The translations under genes were made by a program, and so were the position numbers. The notes beneath the pieces were generated by a model. It was not told the origin of the DNA and searched no databases. It was given only the letters and a program-made list of their open reading frames with translations. Below, one piece after another: positions 1 through 6,745 of a stretch of 13,480 nt of DNA. Numbering within the stretch: position 1 is the first letter of the stretch; every line of letters begins with the position of its first letter. Source of the stretch: DASRTE01 sp035316885 (GTDB taxonomy: Bacteria > Actinomycetota > Actinomycetes > Jiangellales > Jiangellaceae); contig DATHII010000321.1 of the NCBI GenBank assembly GCA_035316885.1, positions 1-13,480 of the forward strand, in the 5' to 3' direction.

Positions 1-1
1 C

Positions 2-1462
2 GAGCTGGCGCTGAACAGCGACGGCAAGATCCTCGGGCTGCGCGTCGACATGCTCTCGGACAACGGCGCGTTCTTCGCCGACGCCCAGCCGACCAGGTTC
101 AAGGCCGGGTTGTTCCACATCGTTACCGGGTCCTACGACTACCCTGCCGCGCACGTCGTGACGCAGGGCACCTACACGAACAAGGCCCCAGGCGGCGTGG
201 CCTACCGGTGCTCGTTCCGGGTCACGGAGGCGTCCTACCTGATCGAGCGGCTGGTGCAGAACGCCGCGTACGAGCTGGGCATCGACCCGGCCGAGATCCG
301 GATGCGCAACTTCATCAAGCCCGAGCAGTTCCCCTACGAGTCGCCGACCGGCTTCGTCTACGACTCCGGCGACTACCCGAGAGCACTGCAGATGGCGCTC
401 GACATGGTCGGGTACGACGCGCTGCGCGCCGAGCAGGCGGCCGGCCGGCCCGACGGCAAGTTGGTCGGCATCGGCATCGCGAGCTTCACCGAGGTGGTCG
501 GCGCGGGCAAGGGCTCCGAGTACGACATCGCCGGATTGCGGATGTTCGACTCCGCCGAGCTGCGGGTCCACCCGACCGGCAAGGCTATCCTCAAGCTCGG
601 CGTCCGCAGCCAGGGCCAGGGCCACGAGACGACGTTCGCCCAGATCGTCGCGAACGAGCTCGGCATCCCGGCGACCGACGTCCGGGTCCAGGAGGGCGAC
701 ACCGACAACACCCCGTACGGCCTGGGCACCTATGCCTCACGCAGTACGCCCGTCGGCGGCGCCGCGACGGCCGTCATCGCGCGCAAACTGCGCGAGAAGG
801 CGACCAAGATCGCCGCCCACCTGTTGGAGGCGTCCGAGGACGACATGGAGTGGAAGGCGGGCACATTCTCGGTCAAGGGTTCCCCCGGCCAGTCGGTGAC
901 GATCCAGGACGTCGCGTTGGCCGCGTACACGAACCTGCCCGAGGGCATGGAGGCCGGCCTCGAGGGCGTCCACTACTACGACCCGCCGAACATGACCTAC
1001 CCGTTCGGCAGCTACGTGGTCGTGGTCGACGTCGACCCTGACACCGGTCAGTGGACCGTGCGCCGGATGGTCGCCGTTGACGACTGCGGTGTCAGGATCA
1101 ACCCGATGATCGTGGACGGGCAGATCCACGGCGGGCTCGCCGAGGGGTATGCGATGTCCTCGATGCAGTTCATCACCTTCGACGAGGACGGCAACTGCAT
1201 CGGGTCCAACTTCATGGACTACCTGGTCCCGACGGCGTGGGAGACGCCGCGTTTCGAGCTCGGGGCGACGGTCACGCCTTCGCCGCACCACCCGATCGGC
1301 GCGAAGGGCGTCGGAGAGTCGGCGACCGTCGGGTCCCCTGCGGCGTTCGTCAACGCGGTGATCGACGCGCTCGCACACCTCGGGGTGCGCAACATCGACA
1401 TGCCCGTGATGCCGGCCCGCGTGTGGTCGGCGATGAAGGATGCGCGGGCGGCCCCGGGGTGA
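2..1462 (+). CDS. coxL: Aerobic CO dehydrogenase large (molybdopterin-binding) subunit, form I, 5'-truncated by the window edge
   Basis: Catalytic subunit of the molybdenum-copper CO dehydrogenase, which oxidises CO to CO2 and feeds electrons to respiration together with the FAD subunit (CoxM) and the iron-sulfur subunit (CoxS). The frame is open from base 2, so 486 residues are visible. The motif VAYRCSFR (197-220) carries the active-site cysteine (codon 209-211) diagnostic of form I enzymes; form II, the putative CODH-like group, has AYRGAGR instead. Further family motifs are GQGHETTFAQ, PYGLGTYASRSTP and, near the C-terminus, KGVGES, whose Glu (codon 1316-1318) matches the catalytic glutamate. 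If the cysteine corresponds to Cys388 of the Oligotropha enzyme (family knowledge), about 318 N-terminal residues lie upstream. The C-terminus looks complete. The TGA overlaps the GTG of the XdhC-YHS gene (GTGA, 1459-1462), implying one transcript. The form I assignment is firm. Confidence 0.95.
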   Translation, partial: ELALNSDGKILGLRVDMLSDNGAFFADAQPTRFKAGLFHIVTGSYDYPAAHVVTQGTYTNKAPGGVAYRCSFRVTEASYLIERLVQNAAYELGIDPAEIRMRNFIKPEQFPYESPTGFVYDSGDYPRALQMALDMVGYDALRAEQAAGRPDGKLVGIGIASFTEVVGAGKGSEYDIAGLRMFDSAELRVHPTGKAILKLGVRSQGQGHETTFAQIVANELGIPATDVRVQEGDTDNTPYGLGTYASRSTPVGGAATAVIARKLREKATKIAAHLLEASEDDMEWKAGTFSVKGSPGQSVTIQDVALAAYTNLPEGMEAGLEGVHYYDPPNMTYPFGSYVVVVDVDPDTGQWTVRRMVAVDDCGVRINPMIVDGQIHGGLAEGYAMSSMQFITFDEDGNCIGSNFMDYLVPTAWETPRFELGATVTPSPHHPIGAKGVGESATVGSPAAFVNAVIDALAHLGVRNIDMPVMPARVWSAMKDARAAPG

Positions 1463-2382
1463 GCGACCCGCAGCTCGCCGAGGCCGCAGCGCTCGAGCGC
1501 CGCGGCGAGCCGTTCGTGCTGGCCACGGTGGTGTGGCGGCAGGCGCCGTCGTCGGGACATGTGGGTTCGAAGGCGCTGGTCATGCCGGACGGATCCATGC
1601 GGGGCTGGCTCGGCGGCGCCTGCGCGCAGCCCGCTGTGCGCAGCGAGGCGCTGTCCGCGCTGGCGGACGGGCGTTCACGGCTGCTCCTGCTCGGTGTGCC
1701 GCCGGAGGCTGCGGCCGCCTTGGGTGAGGGAGCCGTCGTCGTGCCGATGGCCTGTGGGAGTGAGGGGTCGCTCGCCGTGTACCTCGAACCCGTGGTGCCG
1801 GCGCCGCTGGTGGTGGCCGTAGGGAGTTCGCCCGCGGTCGACACGTTGGCGGCGCTGGTGCGAGATCTGGGCTGGCGGGCTGCCGTCGCCGAGACGCCCG
1901 AGGACATAGCCGCACATCCGGTCGACGCCGGTACGGCGATCGTCGTCGCAACCCAGGGTCACGACGACGAGGCGGCACTGCAGGCGGCGCTCGTGACCGG
2001 CGCCGGCTACGTCGGGCTGGTCGCGTCGAGCAAGCGGGCCGAGGCGACACTCGGCTACCTGCGCGACCGTGGGGTCGCCGAGGCCGACCTGTCCCGGGTG
2101 CAGGCACCGGCCGGCCTCGACCTCGGGTCCACCGACCACCGCGAGATCGCGGTCGCGGTGCTCGCAGAGCTGGTCACGAGACGTGCCGCGGGCGAGTTGC
2201 GCGTGCCCGTCAGTGCGTCGCAGCCACCACCGGCACAGGCCGTCGACCCGGTTTGCGGAATGACCGTCGACGTCGCCGGCGCCCGGTGGACCACCGAGCG
2301 GGACGGGCAGACCTGGTACTTCTGCAGTTCCGGGTGCTTGGACGCATTCGTCGCCGAGCATGCGACCCGACCACCCGGATAG
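1459..2382 (+). CDS. XdhC/CoxF-family CO dehydrogenase maturation protein with C-terminal YHS metal-binding domain
   Basis: 307 residues from the GTG at 1459, chosen because it overlaps the coxL stop and the XdhC domain begins at once; no strong Shine-Dalgarno is visible, which fits translational coupling. Residues about 15-75 are the XdhC/CoxI N-terminal domain (LATVVWRQAPSS, then GWLGGAC at 49-55). Residues about 115-230 form the Rossmann-like XdhC C-terminal domain (VVAVGSSPAVDTLAALV, IVVATQGHDDEAAL, GYVGLVASSKRA). After a Pro/Ala-rich linker, residues 263-300 are a YHS domain: DPVCGM (Cys266) and FCSSGC (Cys289, Cys293). XdhC proteins help insert or sulfurate the Mo cofactor, and CoxF-type relatives act in assembling the Mo-S-Cu cluster of CO dehydrogenase. 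YHS domains occur in copper-transport and heavy-metal proteins. A role in delivering or reducing copper is my inference. Whether this is the orthologue of CoxF or CoxI is unclear, so no symbol is given. Confidence 0.88.
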   Translation: MSDPQLAEAAALERRGEPFVLATVVWRQAPSSGHVGSKALVMPDGSMRGWLGGACAQPAVRSEALSALADGRSRLLLLGVPPEAAAALGEGAVVVPMACGSEGSLAVYLEPVVPAPLVVAVGSSPAVDTLAALVRDLGWRAAVAETPEDIAAHPVDAGTAIVVATQGHDDEAALQAALVTGAGYVGLVASSKRAEATLGYLRDRGVAEADLSRVQAPAGLDLGSTDHREIAVAVLAELVTRRAAGELRVPVSASQPPPAQAVDPVCGMTVDVAGARWTTERDGQTWYFCSSGCLDAFVAEHATRPPG

Positions 2383-2385
2383 GCC

Positions 2386-3333
2386 TCACGCCACGACGGT
2401 CCCGACGAGTGCGACGACGTCGGCTGCGCACCCCCACGACAGCGTCACGCCTGCACCGCCGTGCCCGTAGCAGTGCACACATGGTGTCCCGTCCGCGAGG
2501 TCCTCACGGTCGAGCCGCACCGCCGGCCGCCCGGGCCGCAGGCCCACCCGGTGACCGAGGACGCGGGCGCCGTCGAGGCGAGGCTCCAGTGCCATGCAGC
2601 GGCGCAGGATCGCCGCCGCCGTCCCCGGGTCCGGCTCCAGGGCGGTCTCGCCCTCATCTGCGGTGCCGCCCAGGACGCAGTCGCCCGAGCGCGGCACGAT
2701 GTAGGTGACGTTCTCGCCGTACTCGTCGAGGACCACCTGGTCAAGCCCTGGGTTCTCGACCAGGACGACCTGACCGCGGATCGGTGTCACGGTCGTGTCA
2801 CCGGCCAACTCTCTGGCACCGAGGCCGGCACAGTTGACGACGACGCGAGCGGCGCCCGCGGCGTCTGCGAGCGATTCGACCGTGCGTTGCTCGATGACGC
2901 CCCCGGCCGACTCGAACCGACGCCACAACCACGCGAGGTAGGCGGGCATCTCGACCACGGGCGTCGTGAACACGAATCCGTCGTGGTAGCCGTCCGGGAG
3001 CTCGGCCGGTCGGCACCGGCGCAGATCGGCGACGGCCGCACGCCACCATGGGTCGGGCACGGCGTCTCGGAACAGTTCCTTGGTGGCCCCCATGCGCACG
3101 CCCGTCGCGGGCGTGGCGGCCATCCGCTCGAAGTCCGTGTAGGAGATCCGCCCCCAACGCAGCACTTCGGCCTCCGGGTAGGCGCGGTACGGATACCAGA
3201 TCGCCGCCGCCACGCTCGAGGTGGTGTCCGGTGGCAGATCGCGCGCCACGATGCGCACGGCGATGCCGGCCTCCTGCAGCCGAAGTGCCACGGACAGCCC
3301 GATCACACCAGCCCCGACCACGACCACGTTCAT
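2386..3333 (-). CDS. D-amino-acid oxidase-like FAD-dependent oxidoreductase
   Basis: Predicted flavoenzyme that oxidatively deaminates D-amino acids to 2-oxo acids, ammonia and H2O2. 315 residues, a normal bacterial DAAO length. FAD-binding GAGVIG lies at 7-12. The SVAAAIWYPY stretch (about 40-49) is typical of DAAO. TYIVPR has Tyr211 where the substrate-binding tyrosine sits. GLRPGRP (264-270) contains the expected substrate-carboxylate arginine. The C-terminal YGHGGAG (289-295) is the DAAO flavin signature. I chose the ATG at 3333 because the Rossmann fold starts immediately and GGAGG (3342-3346) lies 8 bases upstream. An ATG at 3366 would add 11 residues and has no Shine-Dalgarno. There is no signal peptide, so it is probably cytoplasmic. 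It converges on the XdhC-YHS gene with a 3-base gap and is divergent from the beta-propeller gene. Substrate is unknown; a glycine or other amine oxidase of the same superfamily is possible but less likely given the C-terminal motif. Confidence 0.87.
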   Translation of the reverse strand: MNVVVVGAGVIGLSVALRLQEAGIAVRIVARDLPPDTTSSVAAAIWYPYRAYPEAEVLRWGRISYTDFERMAATPATGVRMGATKELFRDAVPDPWWRAAVADLRRCRPAELPDGYHDGFVFTTPVVEMPAYLAWLWRRFESAGGVIEQRTVESLADAAGAARVVVNCAGLGARELAGDTTVTPIRGQVVLVENPGLDQVVLDEYGENVTYIVPRSGDCVLGGTADEGETALEPDPGTAAAILRRCMALEPRLDGARVLGHRVGLRPGRPAVRLDREDLADGTPCVHCYGHGGAGVTLSWGCAADVVALVGTVVA

Positions 3334-3341
3334 GCCCTCCG

Positions 3342-3346
3342 CCTCC
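3342..3346 (-). promoter_or_regulatory. Ribosome binding site deciding the start of the DAAO-like gene
   Basis: GGAGG on the minus strand, 8 bases before the ATG at 3333-3331, followed by a second purine run (GGAGGG) immediately before the codon. It favours this start over the in-frame ATG at 3366. Confidence 0.6.
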
Positions 3347-3366
3347 CAGCGCGATTCTTCAGCCAT

Positions 3367-3424
3367 CTTGTGGCGGGTTTGCAACGCCTGATGCCGCGCG
3401 GAGACGTTCCTTTCCCGCCACAAG
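3367..3424. repeat. Perfect 11-bp inverted repeat in the divergent DAAO/beta-propeller promoter region
   Basis: The left arm CTTGTGGCGGG (3367-3377) is the exact reverse complement of the right arm CCCGCCACAAG (3414-3424). A 36-base centre separates them. Extra matches lie on the same symmetry axis (AACG 3383-3386 with CGTT 3405-3408, and CT 3388-3389 with AG 3402-3403), so the palindromic character runs through much of the 58 bases. It could be a two-site operator or, if transcribed, a long hairpin. It has no T-tract and is not at the end of a gene, so a terminator is unlikely. It lies just upstream of the possible ECF-type promoter at 3431-3456. The repeat is certain; its function is inference. 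Confidence 0.7.
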
Positions 3425-3430
3425 TCGTGC

Positions 3431-3456
3431 GGAACCGAAGGCTGCCAGGCACCGTC
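3431..3456 (+). promoter_or_regulatory. Possible ECF-sigma-type promoter giving a leaderless beta-propeller transcript
   Basis: GGAACC (3431-3436), a 16-base spacer, then CGTC (3453-3456). This resembles the -35 GGAAC and -10 CGTC elements recognised by many ECF (stress-type) sigma factors. Transcription would start about 8 bases downstream, at or next to the ATG at 3465. That would make a leaderless mRNA and would explain why no Shine-Dalgarno is seen before this gene. The match is short and could be chance. Confidence 0.3.
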
Positions 3457-3464
3457 CAAGCCGC

Positions 3465-5555
3465 ATGAAGACCGCGTCGAGATCGACCGTCCTGCTCGCC
3501 GGCCTGGCCGGGTCGGCCCTGGCTCTGAGCGCGTGCACCGGCGGCGGCACAGGCGGGATGCAGCCACCCGCCGGCCAGGTCGCTGCCGCGCTCCGGCTGG
3601 TGTCGTTCGACTCGTGTGACGATGCGTTGGCTGAGCTCAAGAGTGCCGTCGCCGAGCACGTCACGCCGTACGGCCTGGGTGGCGGCGACGTCACCTTCGA
3701 CGGTGGCGTCGCAATGGCCGTGCCGGAGGCGGCGGCCACTGGAGAGCGGGGCTCGCTCGCGACCGGCGGTGCCGATGACAGCGCCGGGGTCACCGCGCCG
3801 CAGGAGTACTCGACCACCAACACCCACGAGATCGGCGTCGACGAGCCCGACCTGGTCAAGACCGACGGCCGTCGCATCGTCACGGTGACCGGTAACACGC
3901 TGCGCGTGATCGACACGGAGAGCAAGACCTTGTCTGGTGAGCTCGAGCTCACTGCCGACGGTGGGGACGTCTGGTACTCCGAGCAGATGCTCCTCTCGGG
4001 CGACCGGGCACTGGTTGTCGGCTACGGCGCGGTCGACCCCGCCCGGGCGGGTATCGAGTCGTCCTTCGCCGACGTGGGGCGACTGACTTATGCATTCGAG
4101 GGCAGCAGGCTCGTGCTCGTCGACCTGTCCGGCGACCCCGAGGTGATCGGCACCCTCGACCTCGACGGGAGCTACGTCGACGCGCGCCAGGTCGACTCGA
4201 CCGCGCGGCTGGTCGTCCGCTCCGGACCTCGGCTGGACTGGACCTACCCGGATGCGATGTACCCTCCAGTTCCTCTCGCCGAGGGTGAGGCGCAGTTGAG
4301 CGAGGACGAGGCGTTGGCCGCCAACCGGGAGCTCGTCGAGAATTCCACGATCGAGGACTGGCTGCCCCGGTTCGTCGCCACGGATGCGGACGGCGCGAGC
4401 ACCGACGGGCTGCTCGTCGACTGCGTAGACGTCAGCCGCCCGCGCGAGTACTCCGGCACGTCGATGCTCACCGTCGTCACCCTCGACCTGGCCGGCGAGC
4501 CGCAGCCGCAGGGATCCGTCACAGTCGTGGCCGACGGCCGGACGGTCTACGGCACTGGCGAGAGCCTCTACATCGCCGACGACCACAGCGGTTTTCCGAT
4601 GCCGTTCGGCACGATGGCGACGCGTCCGTTCCCCATCGCGGAGCCGGCGACCGAGATCCACAAGTTCGACGTCTCCGATCCGGGAGCGCCGCAGTACGTG
4701 GCGTCCGGCCAGGTCGACGGCTGGCTTCTCAACCAGTACTCGCTCTCGGAGCACGACGGCCACCTGCGCGTCGCGACCACGACGGATCAGGGGACGGGTG
4801 CCGTGCCACCCGACGACGGCCCGGTGCCGCGTTCGGAGAGCGGGGTCAGCGTCCTGGCCCAGCGGGGAGACCGGCTGGTCGAGGTCGGCAACCTGGGCGG
4901 ACTGGGCCAGGGCGAGCGGATCTACGCCGTCCGATTCCTGGGGCCGGTCGGGTACGTCGTCACGTTCCGTCAGGTCGACCCGCTCTACACGCTGGACCTC
5001 AGCTATCCGACATCGCCACAGGTTGTCGGCGAGCTGAAGATCCCCGGCTACTCTGCCTACCTGCACCCGGCCGGTGACGACCGGTTGCTCGGTGTCGGCC
5101 AGAACGCGGACGAACAGGGTATGACGCTGGGAGCTCAGGTGTCCCTGTTCGACGTGCGCGATGCGGCCGACCCAGCCCGCCTGGACACGTACACGCTTCC
5201 CGGCGGCTGGTCGGACGCCGAGCACGACCCGCACGCGTTCTTGTACTGGCCGGAGGACGGCTTGGTCGTCATCCCGGTCTGGGTGGAGCCGGCATTCGGC
5301 AGGCCGGGGGTCGCGCTCGACTCGGTCGCCTTCGCCGGCGGAGCTCTGGTGCTCAGGCTCGACGGTGACCAGCTCACCGAGATCGGCATGCTGTCGCACG
5401 TCCGGTCGGACGCACCGATCGACTACGAGCACGATCCGACAATCCGCCGGTCCCTTGTGGTGGGGGAGACGCTCTGGACCGTGTCGTCGGCCGGTGCCCT
5501 GGCCAGCGACGTCGACGATCTCGACGAACAGGCATGGGTGTCGTTCACCCGGTGA
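3465..5555 (+). CDS. Secreted lipoprotein with beta-propeller domain (COG4880/Beta_propel family)
   Basis: 696 residues. The N-terminus is a lipoprotein signal: MKTASR, a hydrophobic stretch (about 8-20), then lipobox LSAC with Cys24. The mature protein should be lipid-anchored on the outer face of the membrane. Residues 115-135 hold the family hallmark: YSTTN, then VDEPDLVKTDG (125-135). It is followed by repeated beta-strand blades with a VVGTL/VIDT style and Asp/Gly turns to the C-terminus (for example SLYIADDHSG, IHKFDVSDPGAP, LYTLDLSYPTSPQVVGELKIPGY split over successive blades, and VSLFDVRDAADP). The family is annotated as secreted proteins with a C-terminal beta-propeller distantly related to WD40; no activity is established, and binding or scaffolding is the usual guess. 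The ATG at 3465 is supported by the signal peptide, although no clear Shine-Dalgarno precedes it. The 3' end overlaps the convergent DUF1801-like gene by 11 bases. Confidence 0.9.
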   Translation: MKTASRSTVLLAGLAGSALALSACTGGGTGGMQPPAGQVAAALRLVSFDSCDDALAELKSAVAEHVTPYGLGGGDVTFDGGVAMAVPEAAATGERGSLATGGADDSAGVTAPQEYSTTNTHEIGVDEPDLVKTDGRRIVTVTGNTLRVIDTESKTLSGELELTADGGDVWYSEQMLLSGDRALVVGYGAVDPARAGIESSFADVGRLTYAFEGSRLVLVDLSGDPEVIGTLDLDGSYVDARQVDSTARLVVRSGPRLDWTYPDAMYPPVPLAEGEAQLSEDEALAANRELVENSTIEDWLPRFVATDADGASTDGLLVDCVDVSRPREYSGTSMLTVVTLDLAGEPQPQGSVTVVADGRTVYGTGESLYIADDHSGFPMPFGTMATRPFPIAEPATEIHKFDVSDPGAPQYVASGQVDGWLLNQYSLSEHDGHLRVATTTDQGTGAVPPDDGPVPRSESGVSVLAQRGDRLVEVGNLGGLGQGERIYAVRFLGPVGYVVTFRQVDPLYTLDLSYPTSPQVVGELKIPGYSAYLHPAGDDRLLGVGQNADEQGMTLGAQVSLFDVRDAADPARLDTYTLPGGWSDAEHDPHAFLYWPEDGLVVIPVWVEPAFGRPGVALDSVAFAGGALVLRLDGDQLTEIGMLSHVRSDAPIDYEHDPTIRRSLVVGETLWTVSSAGALASDVDDLDEQAWVSFTR

Positions 5556-5928
5556 CGTCCTGCTGCCTGCGCCGTGCGAGTGCGCGCCGGAGCACGTCGC
5601 GCAGCCGGTCGTCAAGGCCCGCGGCGTCGTGGACCTTGACGTGCCGGTGGCGCTTGCCGGTGCCCTCGAGCAGGCCGGCCGGGTCGGGAAGTGACGCTCC
5701 GTCGACCACACCGAGCGTCACGCGGTCCCGGGTCGGGCTGATCGTGAACACGAGGCCCCGGTAGCCGCGGTCGAAACCGTAGCCGATCTCGGCACCCTCA
5801 ACGGTCTCGATCGCGTCTGGGAAGACGTCGAGCACGACGTCACGGCAGGCAAGCGCAAGCTGCCGTACGTCCTCGCTCCGGTCGGCGAGGAAGGCGTCGA
5901 CTTCTGATCGGGGCAGAAGCTCGCTCAC
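5545..5928 (-). CDS. DUF1801-like small cytoplasmic protein
   Basis: 127 residues from the GTG at 5928, the first in-frame start giving a sensible N-terminus (SELLPRSEVDAFLA). Features typical of DUF1801/YdhG-type proteins are a helical start with LALACRDVVLDVFPDAIETVEG, then a GYGFDRGYRGLVFTI strand pair, and a C-terminal GLLEGTGKRHRHVKV block (about residues 85-100). Relatives adopt a small alpha/beta fold related to YjbR/CyaY; no catalytic role is established. It is the third gene of an apparent leftward operon, 46 bases after the methyltransferase. No clear Shine-Dalgarno precedes the GTG. Its last 11 bases overlap the end of the beta-propeller gene on the other strand. The family call is good; function is unknown. 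Confidence 0.8.
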   Translation of the reverse strand: MSELLPRSEVDAFLADRSEDVRQLALACRDVVLDVFPDAIETVEGAEIGYGFDRGYRGLVFTISPTRDRVTLGVVDGASLPDPAGLLEGTGKRHRHVKVHDAAGLDDRLRDVLRRALARRRQQDVTG

Positions 5929-5974
5929 GCCGGCAAGCGTGCCATTGGACGACGGCGGGTCTGCGCGAGCACAG

Positions 5975-6745
5975 TCAGACCACGGCCGTGAGCACGACGA
6001 TCCGCCGGAGGAGCGTCGGCGCGTCGCGGAGGGCATCGAGAGCACGGCCGACGACCGCGTCACGCTCGGCGGCTGTCAAGGTGGCGACGAACGGTGCGTT
6101 GTGGGCCATTCCCATCCGCCATGCAACCAGGTCCGTGACGCCGAGGTCGGGGAAGGCGATGTCGATCTCGGTCACCTCGGGGTCGAGTCCGGCGTCGTGT
6201 CCGACCCGGGTCATGCCCTCTTCGGTCCGGAGCTCTGCCGCCGGCCCACTCTGGATCGCCTCGTACCAGTCCGGAAGGACGTGTCCGGCAGAAGCAAGCG
6301 ACGCCTCGACGGCGGGCTTGACCGGGTGCTCGGGGTCGATGCCATAACTGGACACGAGCACCACGCCGCCCGGCTCGGTGACACGGCCCATCTCACGCAT
6401 GCCGTCGGCCGGCGGGTCGATGTGGTTGAGGCAGAATGACGCGGCGGAGACCCCGAAGCACCGGTCGCGGAAAGGCAACAGCCGCGCGTCGCCAACAACA
6501 CCGGCAGCCGGCCCCGAAGCGATCATCCCGACGGCAGCGTCCAGGGCGACGACCCGCGCGCCGCGCGCCCGCAGCGCCCGCGTGGCTGCGCCCGTGCCGG
6601 CCCCGACATCGAGCGCGAGCCGATCGGTGAGCGCGACAGGGCTGCGCGCGACGAGCGCCTCGGCGAGCCGGCCGTAGATCAGGGCCGGCCCGGCCGCCCA
6701 GGCGGCGGCGCTGGCGGAGTACGCCGCGCCGATCTCGCCCGTCAC
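5975..6745 (-). CDS. Class I SAM-dependent methyltransferase
   Basis: 256 residues. The Rossmann SAM-binding motif I is LALDVGAGTG (43-52), followed by the acidic ribose-binding residue in VVALD (Asp69). Next come GDARLLPF with the motif II region (FGVSAASFCLNHI) and motif III (EPGGVVLVSSYG), as in UbiE/Methyltransf_11-type enzymes acting on small molecules. I chose the GTG at 6745 because its GTGA overlaps the stop of the kinase gene (6742-6745) and the N-terminal helix AYSASAAAW precedes the fold as in relatives. A longer reading with ATG at 6781 would overlap the kinase by about 40 bases. The acceptor substrate cannot be told. Coupling to an APH-type kinase suggests that both modify small molecules in the same process (inference). 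Confidence 0.87.
   Translation of the reverse strand: MTGEIGAAYSASAAAWAAGPALIYGRLAEALVARSPVALTDRLALDVGAGTGAATRALRARGARVVALDAAVGMIASGPAAGVVGDARLLPFRDRCFGVSAASFCLNHIDPPADGMREMGRVTEPGGVVLVSSYGIDPEHPVKPAVEASLASAGHVLPDWYEAIQSGPAAELRTEEGMTRVGHDAGLDPEVTEIDIAFPDLGVTDLVAWRMGMAHNAPFVATLTAAERDAVVGRALDALRDAPTLLRRIVVLTAVV

Noticed and set aside
3334..3366. Alternative ATG at 3366 for the DAAO-like gene
   Set aside because: No Shine-Dalgarno precedes it, whereas the ATG at 3333 has GGAGG 8 bases upstream and starts the Rossmann fold directly.
3330..5711. A 793-codon open frame on the minus strand opposite the beta-propeller gene
   Set aside because: It is a shadow produced by high GC content. It has an Arg/Val/Asp-rich, low-complexity translation with no domain, while the plus strand has a signal peptide and family hallmark.
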